A stretch of DNA of 6,703 bases from Syntrophomonadaceae bacterium (GTDB lineage Bacteria; Bacillota; Dethiobacteria; DTU022): contig PWSG01000268.1 in NCBI GenBank assembly GCA_003564055.1, forward strand, positions 1 through 6,703, read 5' to 3'. This document shows, in pieces, positions 1 through 5,969 of the stretch (the stretch's first letter is position 1; every line of letters starts with the position of its first letter). The notes under the pieces are model-generated. The model made no database searches. It was not told the origin of the DNA and worked only from the letters and a program-made list of their open reading frames with translations. Position numbers and translations under genes: made by a program.

Positions 1-116
<116 letters not shown>

Positions 117-290
117 CTATCTCTCCTAACTATATGCTGTCATTCATTTTTAACCGCTGCCAAATCTAAAACAATAAGATGTTTTTACTTTTTAATATAG
201 TGTAAGAATATCTAGCCTGCGCCTGGATTATCCCGGCAGTTATTTGCTTCACTTTTAGATCTGGTTATTAAGTTCTTATTGCCCTGTTTT

Positions 291-1127
291 TTAAGGCTTG
301 AGCATTTCTTTTGTCAGGCGGATAGTAACCTCAATATAGTCTTTTTCTACAGTTTCATCAACTTCCGGATATAATCCTGATTTATGCATGATTGAAACTG
401 CCTCTCTAATTGTATTTAAAACAATTCGCATATCCCTGATTATTGGTTTCGAGCGTTTAAGGCTGTTTCTCTCTTTCACCTGACCGCTAATATTGTTTAT
501 ACGCTTTTCCGCCTGGCTAACTGTCAAGCCTCTTTCCGAAATTTCTTGAATTGTTTTTAGCTGCTGCTGCTCTGATTTTAATCTGAGTAAAGCTCTTGCG
601 TGTCTTTCTGATAAGCCGTTCTGTAAAAGTTGATCGCGAACTGGTTTGGCCAGTTTGAGAAGCCTTATTTTGTTGGCAATAGTAGACTGGCTTTTACCCA
701 GTCTTTTAGCAAGCATTTCCTGGGTCAGGTTAAACTTTTTTATCAGGCTTACATAGCCCATCCCTTCTTCAATAAAGTTTAAGTTCTCGCGCTGCAGGTT
801 TTCGACAAGTGCAATAGTCGCCATGTCGTTATCAGACAAGGTTTTTACGCTGGCGGAAATAGTCTTCCAACCAAGCCTGCGGCAGGCAAGGTACCTTCTT
901 TCTCCAACAACAAGCTGATAACCGCTTCCTGTTCTCCTCACTACAACAGGCTGTATAAGTCCGTTGGCTTTTATGGATTGCGCCAGTTCTTCAATTTTTT
1001 CTTCTGCAATTTCTGCACGGGGTTGATAGGGGTTTGAGGAAATTTTGTTAATATTAACGGCTACAACTTTTTCGGTGGCCGGTTCAATTTCATTAATCAT
1101 AAATTGCTCTATATTTTTGTTGCTCAT
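291..1127 (-). CDS. noc: Noc-type nucleoid occlusion protein (ParB family CTPase/DNA-binding clamp)
   Basis: The product has 278 aa, close to the 283 aa of B. subtilis Noc. It shows the ParB CTP-binding motifs in order: NPYQPR (about 32-37), GERR (75-78) and ENLQR (109-113). A helix-turn-helix segment (about 134-158, with GKSQSTIANKIRLLKL) follows, then SERHARAL and a C-terminal dimerisation segment (about 229-275). The HTH and the C-terminal RIVLNTIR stretch resemble Noc more than Spo0J. Position agrees: it precedes parA, whereas Spo0J normally follows it. Noc binds dispersed sites, spreads by CTP-dependent clamping and blocks septation over the nucleoid. The start is the ATG at 1127. Its ribosome binding site is weak (AAAGGCG at 1144-1138, 10 nt away), and the next in-frame ATG at codon 10 has none better. 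Odd points: the basic amphipathic membrane-targeting N-terminus of B. subtilis Noc is not evident (MSNKNIEQF...), and the residue after GERRY is Leu where family members usually have Arg. A ParB/Spo0J identity is the alternative. Confidence 0.88.
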   Translation of the reverse strand: MSNKNIEQFMINEIEPATEKVVAVNINKISSNPYQPRAEIAEEKIEELAQSIKANGLIQPVVVRRTGSGYQLVVGERRYLACRRLGWKTISASVKTLSDNDMATIALVENLQRENLNFIEEGMGYVSLIKKFNLTQEMLAKRLGKSQSTIANKIRLLKLAKPVRDQLLQNGLSERHARALLRLKSEQQQLKTIQEISERGLTVSQAEKRINNISGQVKERNSLKRSKPIIRDMRIVLNTIREAVSIMHKSGLYPEVDETVEKDYIEVTIRLTKEMLKP

Positions 1128-1148
1128 TATTAACCAACGCCTTTTATA

Positions 1149-1177
1149 TATTTAACTTCTTATTTCTAATTAGACAA
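1149..1177 (-). promoter_or_regulatory. Weak candidate promoter for noc
   Basis: On the minus strand, TTGTCT (1177-1172) is followed after 17 nt by TAAATA (1154-1149), in the 98-nt AT-rich gap between rsmG and noc. Spacing is ideal but the -10 box matches only about half of TATAAT. A start near 1142 would give a leader of about 15 nt. No intrinsic terminator is visible after rsmG, so noc may equally be read from upstream. This is inference from motif match only. Confidence 0.25.
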
Positions 1178-1225
1178 TCACTGATTCTTTCCTTCAAAAA
1201 ATTCTATTTTTCTTTGGAGGCCCAC

Positions 1226-1957
1226 TTAACCTCTTAATGGCTTTTTTCCTGGCCTGCCGACTGAACGTGGATACTGATGAGGAGTTTTTTCTGCTTTTCT
1301 AATAAGATAAAGCAGTCGCTTTTCTCCTGTTTTCAATTTATACTCGTGTACTTTTTCAATCTGCCCGCCACATATTTTTATTGCACTGTCTGCTTCTTTC
1401 GCTTCCTGTGCTCCACGCGGCCCCTTGTATATAATTAGCTTTCCTCCTAGCTTCAACAGCGGTAATGCAAGCTCGGCAAGCACAGCAGTTTGAGCAACCG
1501 CCCGGCATAATACAATGTCATGGCTCTCACGATGTTCATCTGTTTGCCCAATTATTTCTGCCCGTTCGTTTAAAAAGTTAATTCGGGTTAAGCCAAGCTT
1601 TTCTGTTATGTGTTTTAAAAACAATACTTTTCTTCTGTTAGCATCAGCTAAGGTTACTGGCATAAGCGGCCTACATATTTTAATAGGCACACCCGGCAAT
1701 CCACCACCGCTTCCAAGGTCCAACATCCATCCGTTTTCTGGCAGTGAAATTAACTTTAACGGGTAGAGTGAATCATATATCTGCTTTTCAACAAACCCTT
1801 CAACTGTCTTCTCCCCGGTCAATCTCTGCATTTCTAATCCCTGTATCATCAATTTAGAATACAGAAGAAGCCGGTTTTTTGCTATTTTGTCAAGATTTAG
1901 CTCGAGGTCTCTGCTTAACTGATCAATTAACGTAAAACTTACTTTGTGCTTCATCAT
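1226..1957 (-). CDS. rsmG: RsmG (GidB), 16S rRNA guanine-N7 methyltransferase
   Basis: RsmG uses SAM to methylate N7 of G527 (E. coli numbering) in the 530 loop of 16S rRNA; its loss gives low-level streptomycin resistance in several bacteria. The 243-aa product matches family length (B. subtilis 239). Seen directly: the N-terminal helical region with EMQRLTG and KQIYDSLYPL (about 42-66); the SAM-binding motif LDLGSGGGLPGVPIKI (about 79-94); the acidic strand LADANRRKVLFL (about 103-114); CRAVAQ (151-156); LGGKLIIYKG (about 170-179); and the typical C-terminal TPHQYPRSVGRPGKKPL. The reading frame stays open to 2035, but that stretch lies in the mnmE coding end and has no RsmG-like sequence. 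I chose the first of two adjacent ATGs (1957, 1954), 16 nt after the mnmE stop. The SD is poor, so translation may be coupled to mnmE. mnmG, which usually sits between these two genes, is absent here. Confidence 0.94.
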   Translation of the reverse strand: MMKHKVSFTLIDQLSRDLELNLDKIAKNRLLLYSKLMIQGLEMQRLTGEKTVEGFVEKQIYDSLYPLKLISLPENGWMLDLGSGGGLPGVPIKICRPLMPVTLADANRRKVLFLKHITEKLGLTRINFLNERAEIIGQTDEHRESHDIVLCRAVAQTAVLAELALPLLKLGGKLIIYKGPRGAQEAKEADSAIKICGGQIEKVHEYKLKTGEKRLLYLIRKAEKTPHQYPRSVGRPGKKPLRG

Positions 1958-1973
1958 ATTCCAGCTTTCGTCA

Positions 1974-3359
1974 TTACTTGCCCAGGCAAAATTCACTAAA
2001 GATTTTATCGAGCAGTGCATCACTCGCAGTTTCACCGGTTATTTCGCCCAGCTTATACCATGCATTTTGGAGTTCCATGCTGACCAGTTCAAGCGGTTGG
2101 TTTTCAAAAGCTGTGATCGCACTTTCTATGCTGCTTAATGCTTCTGTTAGTATCTCTTCATGCCTCAATGAAACAACTGCCGGGCTTTCTGATGATTTTC
2201 CCAGTAAGTTATCGAGCTGCCTGGTCACAGCGCTCTCCAGCATAGCAATTCCTTCTCCCTTTATGGCAGAGGTTTCAACAACTTCAGCATCAGCATGAAT
2301 TTCTTGTAACATTTTTAAAGATATTTTTTTATCAAGGTCTTTTTTGTTAACAACAATAACGAGTCCCTGATCCTGGTTGCGCAGCATAGCAATCTCTTTA
2401 TCCTCCTTATCCCAGGGAGCCGATCCATCTAAAACCATAATCAGCATCCTGGCCTGGGCTGCTGCTTTCCTTGAAAGTTCTATGCCCTCCTTTTCCACAG
2501 GATCATCGGTTCCCTGTATACCGGCTGTATCAACCAACCTGATCGGGTAACCTCCAAGACTCATAAAACCTTCGAGCATATCCCGGGTGGTTCCCGGCAT
2601 CTCGTGTACTATAGCCCTTTGTTGACGCAAGAGAGCATTAAGCAGAGAAGATTTGCCCACATTGGGCTTTCCTATTATAGCTACGCTAATACCTTCCTGG
2701 TAAACCCTGTTTCTTTCAACTCCTTTTAAAAGTTCGCTGACTTCTATTTTAAGCTTAATTAAACCTGGGTTTATTTGATCTGCTGATAAATTTACGTTTT
2801 CTTGTTCTTCAGGATAATCAAACCAGGCTTCCAGTGGAGCCCGAATACCTATAATATGATCTCTTATTTGACTCACTTTTTCAGACAGCTCTCCCTGCAT
2901 AGTCCTGGTAGCAACACGGACAGCTTCCTCGGAACGCGCTCGCACTATATTCATAACTGCTTCAGCCTGGCTAAGGTCAATCCTGCCGTTTACAAATGCG
3001 CGCTTTGTAAACTCACCGGGCTCAGCTAACCTGGCACCATTTTCAAGGGTTATTTTCAGGATCATACGCAAAGGTATGATCCCGCTATGACAGTTAATTT
3101 CTACAATGTCTTCTCGCGTGTAGGTATGCGGAGCGGGCATAAATACGGTTAGCACTTCGTCAATTATTTGCCCTTCCCGGTTGCGAATGTAACCATGGTA
3201 AAGGCGGCGGGGTTCAGGGAATGTTTTTGCACAGCTTTTTGAGCATTCAAATACCCTCATTGCAATCTCGTAAGCTTGCGGTCCACTCATGCGGACAATT
3301 CCAATTCCCCCTTCACCAAGGGGAGTGCTAATTGCTGTTATGGTATCTGCATTAGTCAA
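1974..3359 (-). CDS. mnmE: MnmE (TrmE), tRNA uridine-34 modification GTPase
   Basis: With MnmG, MnmE forms the cytoplasmic complex that makes the carboxymethylaminomethyl (or aminomethyl) group on wobble U34 of tRNAs, using methylene-THF and GTP hydrolysis. The 461-aa product is full length (B. subtilis 459). Residues 7-120 are the tetrahydrofolate-binding N-terminal domain. The inserted G domain has G1 GKPNVGKS (230-237), G2 GTTRD (256-260), G3 DTAG (277-280), G4 NKKD (338-341) and G5 TSA (363-365). The C-terminus ends in FCLGK with the conserved cysteine (458). The start is TTG at 3359. A strong SD, AGGAGGG at 3372-3366, lies 6 nt before it, and the MTNADTITAIST-like beginning fits the family. 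An intrinsic terminator sits just upstream of that SD, separating mnmE from jag. rsmG follows after 16 nt. The obligate partner gene mnmG is not next to it, so it must be elsewhere if the pathway works. Confidence 0.97.
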   Translation of the reverse strand: MTNADTITAISTPLGEGGIGIVRMSGPQAYEIAMRVFECSKSCAKTFPEPRRLYHGYIRNREGQIIDEVLTVFMPAPHTYTREDIVEINCHSGIIPLRMILKITLENGARLAEPGEFTKRAFVNGRIDLSQAEAVMNIVRARSEEAVRVATRTMQGELSEKVSQIRDHIIGIRAPLEAWFDYPEEQENVNLSADQINPGLIKLKIEVSELLKGVERNRVYQEGISVAIIGKPNVGKSSLLNALLRQQRAIVHEMPGTTRDMLEGFMSLGGYPIRLVDTAGIQGTDDPVEKEGIELSRKAAAQARMLIMVLDGSAPWDKEDKEIAMLRNQDQGLVIVVNKKDLDKKISLKMLQEIHADAEVVETSAIKGEGIAMLESAVTRQLDNLLGKSSESPAVVSLRHEEILTEALSSIESAITAFENQPLELVSMELQNAWYKLGEITGETASDALLDKIFSEFCLGK

Positions 3360-3382
3360 TACAAGCCCTCCTGAAGTGCATT

Positions 3383-3409
3383 AAAAAGCCGCCCCCTTAA
3401 GGGGCGGCT
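3383..3409 (-). terminator. Rho-independent terminator between jag and mnmE
   Basis: On the minus strand a perfect 9-bp GC-rich stem (AGCCGCCCC at 3409-3401 pairing with GGGGCGGCT at 3395-3387, loop of 5 nt) runs directly into TTTTT; the last stem base is the adjacent T-A pair. It lies 15 nt after the jag stop codon, which marks the end of the rpmH-to-jag transcript. Only about 10 nt separate the T-tract from the mnmE Shine-Dalgarno. mnmE expression therefore depends on read-through, or on a promoter upstream of the hairpin. On the plus strand the T-run is more distant and no plus-strand gene ends here. Confidence 0.87.
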
Positions 3410-3423
3410 CCTCGAGACCTTTT

Positions 3424-4044
3424 TTACCTTGGTGCTATAATCACTTTCCTTTGAGGCTCCTCCCCATCACTATATGTAATGATATCCGGAAGATCGTGAA
3501 GAGCAAGGTGGATAATCCTTCTTTCTTGCGGGGTCATCGGTTCCAGTTCCTGTTCCTGCCCTTCCTGCATTACTTTACGGGCTACGTTTTTAGCCAGTTG
3601 AGTCAGGGTTTTTTCCCTCCTGGAGCGGTAGTTTTCAACATCCAGAACAACCATTTTGTTCAATCCAGAAAACTGCCTTCTCATTACAACATTCAGCAGG
3701 TACTGCAGATCGCTTAGTGTTTTTCCTCTACGTCCGATTAACGTTCCTACATCATTGCCGGATATTTCTGCCTCCAGCTTTTCATCATCTTCTTCAACCC
3801 TGATGCTGCCTGCTATATTCATAAACTGCAGCAGCTTTTCAATAAATCTCTCTAAATATTGAGACGGCCGCATTTTTGCCCTCACTATTACCCTGGCGCT
3901 TTTATTGCCAATAATCCCTAAGAGGCCCTGGTTTGGCTTGTCCAGTATTTCCACTTCGGCATTATTTTTTTTAATGCCAAGTGAAACAAGGGCTTCTTCA
4001 ACAGCCTCTTCTACTGTCCGGCCTGTAGCTTCATATTCTTTCAT
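3424..4044 (-). CDS. jag: Jag/KhpB (SpoIIIJ-associated) RNA-binding protein with Jag-N, KH and R3H domains
   Basis: The product has 206 aa, the family's usual length (B. subtilis 208). The Jag-N domain (about 1-56) carries the typical EATGRTVEEAVEEAL start and the GLLGIIG loop. The KH domain (about 80-150) has the GRRG loop at 104-107. The C-terminal R3H domain has ERRIIHLAL, giving the R-x3-H signature at R175 and H179, and ends in VIIAPR. Family members bind RNA and in some Bacillota affect cell elongation and sRNA or mRNA fate; the exact role here is not visible. Its ATG overlaps the yidC stop by four bases (ATGA). The likely SD, AAGGG at 4055-4051, lies 6 nt upstream inside the lysine codons that end yidC, so translational coupling is likely. 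A terminator follows the gene, making it the last gene of the rpmH operon. Confidence 0.96.
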   Translation of the reverse strand: MKEYEATGRTVEEAVEEALVSLGIKKNNAEVEILDKPNQGLLGIIGNKSARVIVRAKMRPSQYLERFIEKLLQFMNIAGSIRVEEDDEKLEAEISGNDVGTLIGRRGKTLSDLQYLLNVVMRRQFSGLNKMVVLDVENYRSRREKTLTQLAKNVARKVMQEGQEQELEPMTPQERRIIHLALHDLPDIITYSDGEEPQRKVIIAPR

Positions 4045-4970
4045 TTCTTTCCCTTTCCTTTTTTGCTTTTGGCTTTATCCTCTTTTGGTTTGGTGTCACC
4101 TTCACCGCCAGCGTTGCCGGGTCTTACCTGCAGAAACTCCAATTCTTTATCTTTTTTTGCCGGGTCCTTTTTTTCAAGGCTTTTCCCTTTCTTACCGGAA
4201 GATCCTTTTATCTTTTTTTCAGCGACAGCCTTTTCTGGCTTCCCCTTTTTTTCTTCCTTACTGTCAACTTTTATATCCTCTTTTAATTCTTCTTTAGCCT
4301 GATCCATAGAAACAATTAATTTATGCTGCCCTATGGAAAATATATTATTCATAACCCAATATAATACCAGCCCCACCGGAAATTGAAAACTAAATACCGT
4401 AATCATCAGGGGCATCATGTACATAAGCATTTTCTGGCTGCTATCAGAAGGCATAGACATCTTTGAGTAAAGATAAGTCGTTGCCCCGGCAATTAATGGA
4501 AAAACATAAAGTATCCCAATATCTGCTATGAAGCTTTCAACGCTTAAGGTTGATATGGGCATATGAAGCAGGTTGATAAATTCTGCTTGCTGAAATAAGT
4601 AGGGATTTATAACTTCCATATCCAGGAATAAATCCGGCTCCCTCAAAAGCCTGAAAACACCAATTAGCACAGGAAATTGGACCAAAAGGGGAAGGCATCC
4701 AGCGAGGGGATTCATGTTGTTTTCTTTCATAAATTCCTGCACTGCTTTATTTTGTTTTTCTTTATCATCTTTGTATTTTTGTTGAATTTTTTTCATTTCA
4801 GGTTGTAAAACCTGCATCTTTTTTGCCGATTTGATCTGTTTATTATTCAGGGGAAAGGTTACCAGCTTAACCATCAGGGTCATGATAATTATTGCTGCAC
4901 CAAAGTTTGGAAGATACCCGTAAATAAAGCTGATCAAAACGCTGAAGACTTCAGCAATAGCATCTATCAT
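4041..4970 (-). CDS. yidC: YidC/Oxa1/SpoIIIJ family membrane protein insertase
   Basis: YidC inserts and folds membrane proteins, alone or with SecYEG. The 309-aa product has the short Gram-positive architecture: an N-terminal hydrophobic helix (about 5-20); TM at about 23-42 ending in the family's FPL motif; a charged cytoplasmic hairpin (about 43-85, KKMQVLQPEMKKIQQKYK); TM at about 88-108 (GCLPLLVQFPVLIGVF); TM at about 148-168; and the final pair in about 182-212. The C-terminal tail, about 222-309, is long and very lysine-rich, a feature linked in the family to ribosome contact. No cleavable signal peptide or lipobox is seen, unlike B. subtilis SpoIIIJ. The usual groove Arg of the first core TM is Lys here (K35). 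The start has a strong SD, AGGAGG at 4983-4978, 7 nt upstream. It lies 23 nt after yidD and overlaps jag by 4 nt. Confidence 0.97.
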   Translation of the reverse strand: MIDAIAEVFSVLISFIYGYLPNFGAAIIIMTLMVKLVTFPLNNKQIKSAKKMQVLQPEMKKIQQKYKDDKEKQNKAVQEFMKENNMNPLAGCLPLLVQFPVLIGVFRLLREPDLFLDMEVINPYLFQQAEFINLLHMPISTLSVESFIADIGILYVFPLIAGATTYLYSKMSMPSDSSQKMLMYMMPLMITVFSFQFPVGLVLYWVMNNIFSIGQHKLIVSMDQAKEELKEDIKVDSKEEKKGKPEKAVAEKKIKGSSGKKGKSLEKKDPAKKDKELEFLQVRPGNAGGEGDTKPKEDKAKSKKGKGKK

Positions 4971-4993
4971 TTATTCGCCTCCTGCATTCATAA

Positions 4994-5278
4994 TTACTCA
5001 ACCGGATTATAACCTCCGGGATTAAAAGGATGGCATCTCAATAGTCTTTTCCCACCCATTACTAGTCCTTTCAAAAAACCATACTTAGATACTGCTTCAT
5101 AAGTATATTGTGAACAAGAAGGATAAAAGCGGCATGTCTGGGGTTTCAAGGGAGAAACATAGAACATATAGAAGCTGATCAGTTTTATACACAGACTTGC
5201 AGCAAGTTTGTCAGTTAATTTTACTGCTTCTTTAAAAGCAATTGCCCTCTCCGGCAAAGACTCAACAACTCCTTGCAT
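4994..5278 (-). CDS. yidD: YidD, membrane protein insertion efficiency factor
   Basis: YidD is a small membrane-associated protein that assists YidC-dependent insertion. The core is unmistakable: [13 protein letters not shown], then [15 protein letters not shown] and [17 protein letters not shown], with all three conserved cysteines. The 94 aa are longer than usual because the first 20 or so residues lie inside the 3' end of rnpA, read in another frame. There is no ATG, GTG or TTG close to the normal family start, so an extended N-terminus is forced. The choices are the ATG at 5278 (94 aa, no clear SD) or the TTG at 5257 (87 aa, with AAGGAG at 5274-5269, 11 nt upstream). The overlap with rnpA is therefore 58 or 37 nt. 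yidC follows after 23 nt, matching their functional link. Confidence 0.92.
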   Translation of the reverse strand: MQGVVESLPERAIAFKEAVKLTDKLAASLCIKLISFYMFYVSPLKPQTCRFYPSCSQYTYEAVSKYGFLKGLVMGGKRLLRCHPFNPGGYNPVE

Positions 5279-5580
5279 GCTTCTTGAAAGGTAACATCTA
5301 CTGCCGGCTTTCGTGCGATCAGGATAAAATCATATCCTTTGCGGATCTGCTTCTCTATAAGCTTGAAAGCTTCTTTGTAAATTCTTTTAATTCTATTGCG
5401 CACAACGCTTCTGCCAACTTTTTTACTGATTGAAAAACCGATACGGTTATAACTCTGCCCGTTAGGGCAGTAATAAAGGACGATGTTTCTTGATACAACC
5501 GTCCTGCCGTAGCGGTACACTTTCTTGAACTCCCAGTTTTTCTTTAACCTGAGCAATTCCTTTTTACTTTTATCATGCAC
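5221..5580 (-). CDS. rnpA: Ribonuclease P protein component
   Basis: RnpA binds the catalytic RNase P RNA and helps it recognise pre-tRNA 5' leaders. The 119-aa product has the family length (B. subtilis 116). It has the N-terminal [15 protein letters not shown] segment (about 12-26), the [10 protein letters not shown] strand (47-56) and the RNR signature RNRIKR (61-66) on the RNA-binding helix, then the DFILIARKP strand (84-92). The start is GTG at 5580: an in-frame TAA sits immediately before it, so it is the furthest upstream possible start. The SD is weak (purine-rich GAGAAAAAAG region). A TTG at codon 9 is an alternative but would trim part of the basic N-terminus. The GTG start overlaps the rpmH end by 8 nt, and the 3' end overlaps yidD. 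Confidence 0.95.
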   Translation of the reverse strand: MHDKSKKELLRLKKNWEFKKVYRYGRTVVSRNIVLYYCPNGQSYNRIGFSISKKVGRSVVRNRIKRIYKEAFKLIEKQIRKGYDFILIARKPAVDVTFQEACKELLSLCRRGQLLLKKQ

Positions 5581-5707
5581 TTAACTTTTTTCTCATTCTC
5601 TGTCTTCTTCTTTTAATAATCTGCCGGCCGGCACGACTTCTCATTCTTTTTAAGAATCCATGTTCTCTTTTTCTTTGTTTCTTTTTTGGCTGGTATGTTC
5701 TTTTCAT
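5573..5707 (-). CDS. rpmH: 50S ribosomal protein L34
   Basis: Reading the minus strand from the ATG at 5707 gives a 44-residue, extremely basic protein. It begins [18 protein letters not shown] and ends KKLSA, the standard L34 pattern (KRTYQPK start, HGF, RM, GR, LSA end) at the standard length. L34 is a late-assembling, 23S rRNA-binding protein of the large subunit. A Shine-Dalgarno AAGGG (5718-5714) lies 6 nt upstream, and a strong promoter lies about 35 nt upstream of the start codon. Its TGA stop lies 8 nt inside the rnpA GTG start, so the two genes overlap. It is the first gene of the rpmH-rnpA-yidD-yidC-jag operon, the usual arrangement next to oriC. A longer frame over the same region (5613-5795) is a shadow and has no L34 features. 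Confidence 0.97.
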   Translation of the reverse strand: MKRTYQPKKKQRKREHGFLKRMRSRAGRQIIKRRRQRMRKKLSA

Positions 5708-5741
5708 AACTATCCCTTCTTATCACATTCAGATTACAAAA

Positions 5742-5771
5742 AGTATACAGTAATGAAAGGAAACATGTCAA
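5742..5771 (-). promoter_or_regulatory. Strong sigma-A promoter of the rpmH operon
   Basis: On the minus strand a perfect -35 box TTGACA (5771-5766) is followed after 18 nt by TATACT (5747-5742, five of six bases of TATAAT). Transcription would start near 5735, leaving a leader of about 28 nt to the rpmH ATG at 5707. It is the best promoter match I found in the window, and it is placed to drive rpmH, rnpA, yidD, yidC and jag down to the terminator at 3409-3383. Confidence 0.85.
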
Positions 5772-5837
5772 GAAAACCTCATTTATCAAGCCCAATAATT
5801 CATGCTCAAATTTAAAAAATCTTTTCTTTGCAGGCAG

Positions 5838-5857
5838 TGTTAAGATCTGTTAAGATG
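5838..5857 (+). repeat. Tandem direct repeat, 2 x TGTTAAGAT with 10-bp period
   Basis: TGTTAAGATC (5838-5847) is followed directly by TGTTAAGATG (5848-5857): nine identical bases repeated with a period close to one helical turn. It is in the probable origin region upstream of dnaA. It could be a protein-binding repeat (weak DnaA or regulator site), or simply part of the dnaA promoter, since each copy contains a TAAGAT -10-like hexamer. The function is not known from the sequence. Confidence 0.6.
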
Positions 5858-5892
5858 TTTTTAACGGCTAAATTTGAATTCTGTTTCGAAGG

Positions 5893-5901
5893 TTTTCCAC
5901 A
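5893..5901 (+). promoter_or_regulatory. Candidate DnaA box TTTTCCACA
   Basis: TTTTCCACA matches the DnaA box TTATCCACA at eight of nine positions and lies 69 nt upstream of dnaA, where autoregulatory and origin boxes are expected. The same 9-mer also occurs in coding DNA at 2491-2499 and 6688-6696, so the match alone is weak; the location is the main support. Confidence 0.45.
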
Positions 5902-5906
5902 ATTAA

Positions 5907-5938
5907 TGTTAATAACCTGTTTTTTTGTTAATAACAAA
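5907..5938 (+). repeat. Direct repeat TGTTAATAAC x2 with an inverted repeat in the second copy
   Basis: TGTTAATAAC occurs at 5907-5916 and again at 5926-5935 (19-bp period). The second copy sits in a perfect inverted repeat, TTTGTTA-A-TAACAAA (5924-5938, 7-bp arms). All of this is AT-rich and lies between the candidate DnaA box and dnaA, so it could form part of the unwinding element or an operator for a dimeric regulator. The role is inferred from position only. Confidence 0.55.
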
Positions 5939-5969
5939 CCTTGGCATCTTATCTTACCGGGGGTTTATT

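Larger units (their letters stand above)
5772..5969. other. dnaA upstream intergenic region, probable part of the replication origin (oriC)
   Basis: The 262-nt gap between the divergent rpmH and dnaA genes is AT-rich, and its dnaA-proximal part carries no gene. In Bacillota this is a standard site of the upstream oriC half, the other half lying after dnaA, outside this window. It holds one DnaA-box match (5893-5901) and a cluster of TGTTAA repeats (5838-5935). All genes on both sides point away from it, consistent with bidirectional replication from here. No full-consensus TTATCCACA is present, so the main DnaA-box cluster may lie downstream of dnaA. I see no convincing dnaA promoter. A weak option is TTTGCA (5827-5832), 18 nt, TAAGAT (5851-5856). 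Confidence 0.6.

Noticed and set aside
1196..1211. AT-only inverted repeat after rsmG as a terminator
   Set aside because: The stem is six A-T pairs with no GC content and no clear trailing T-tract, too weak for intrinsic termination.
1957..1974. Tiny ORF starting at TAATG over the mnmE stop (6 codons, ending TGA)
   Set aside because: It has no SD and is too short to support; it is most likely incidental, though it could aid coupling to rsmG.
1958..2035. N-terminal extension of rsmG upstream of the paired ATGs
   Set aside because: This stretch lies in the coding end of mnmE, shows no similarity to RsmG, and the family N-terminus fits the ATGs at 1957/1954.
2576..2595. CCCGGG-centred sequence in mnmE as a possible Noc-binding site
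   Set aside because: Only the central CCCGGG palindrome fits; the flanks do not match the Noc consensus symmetrically, and the DNA encodes the conserved GTTRD region.
3507..3515. GGTGGATAA in jag as a reverse-strand DnaA box
   Set aside because: It is an eight-of-nine match inside coding DNA; one or two such matches are expected by chance in a window this size.
5613..5795. 60-aa minus-strand ORF over rpmH and its promoter
   Set aside because: It is a frame shadow of L34; it spans the rpmH promoter and lacks any family features.
5882..5890. TGTTTCGAA as a Spo0A box
   Set aside because: It matches TTTGTCGAA at only seven of nine positions, with no second site nearby.
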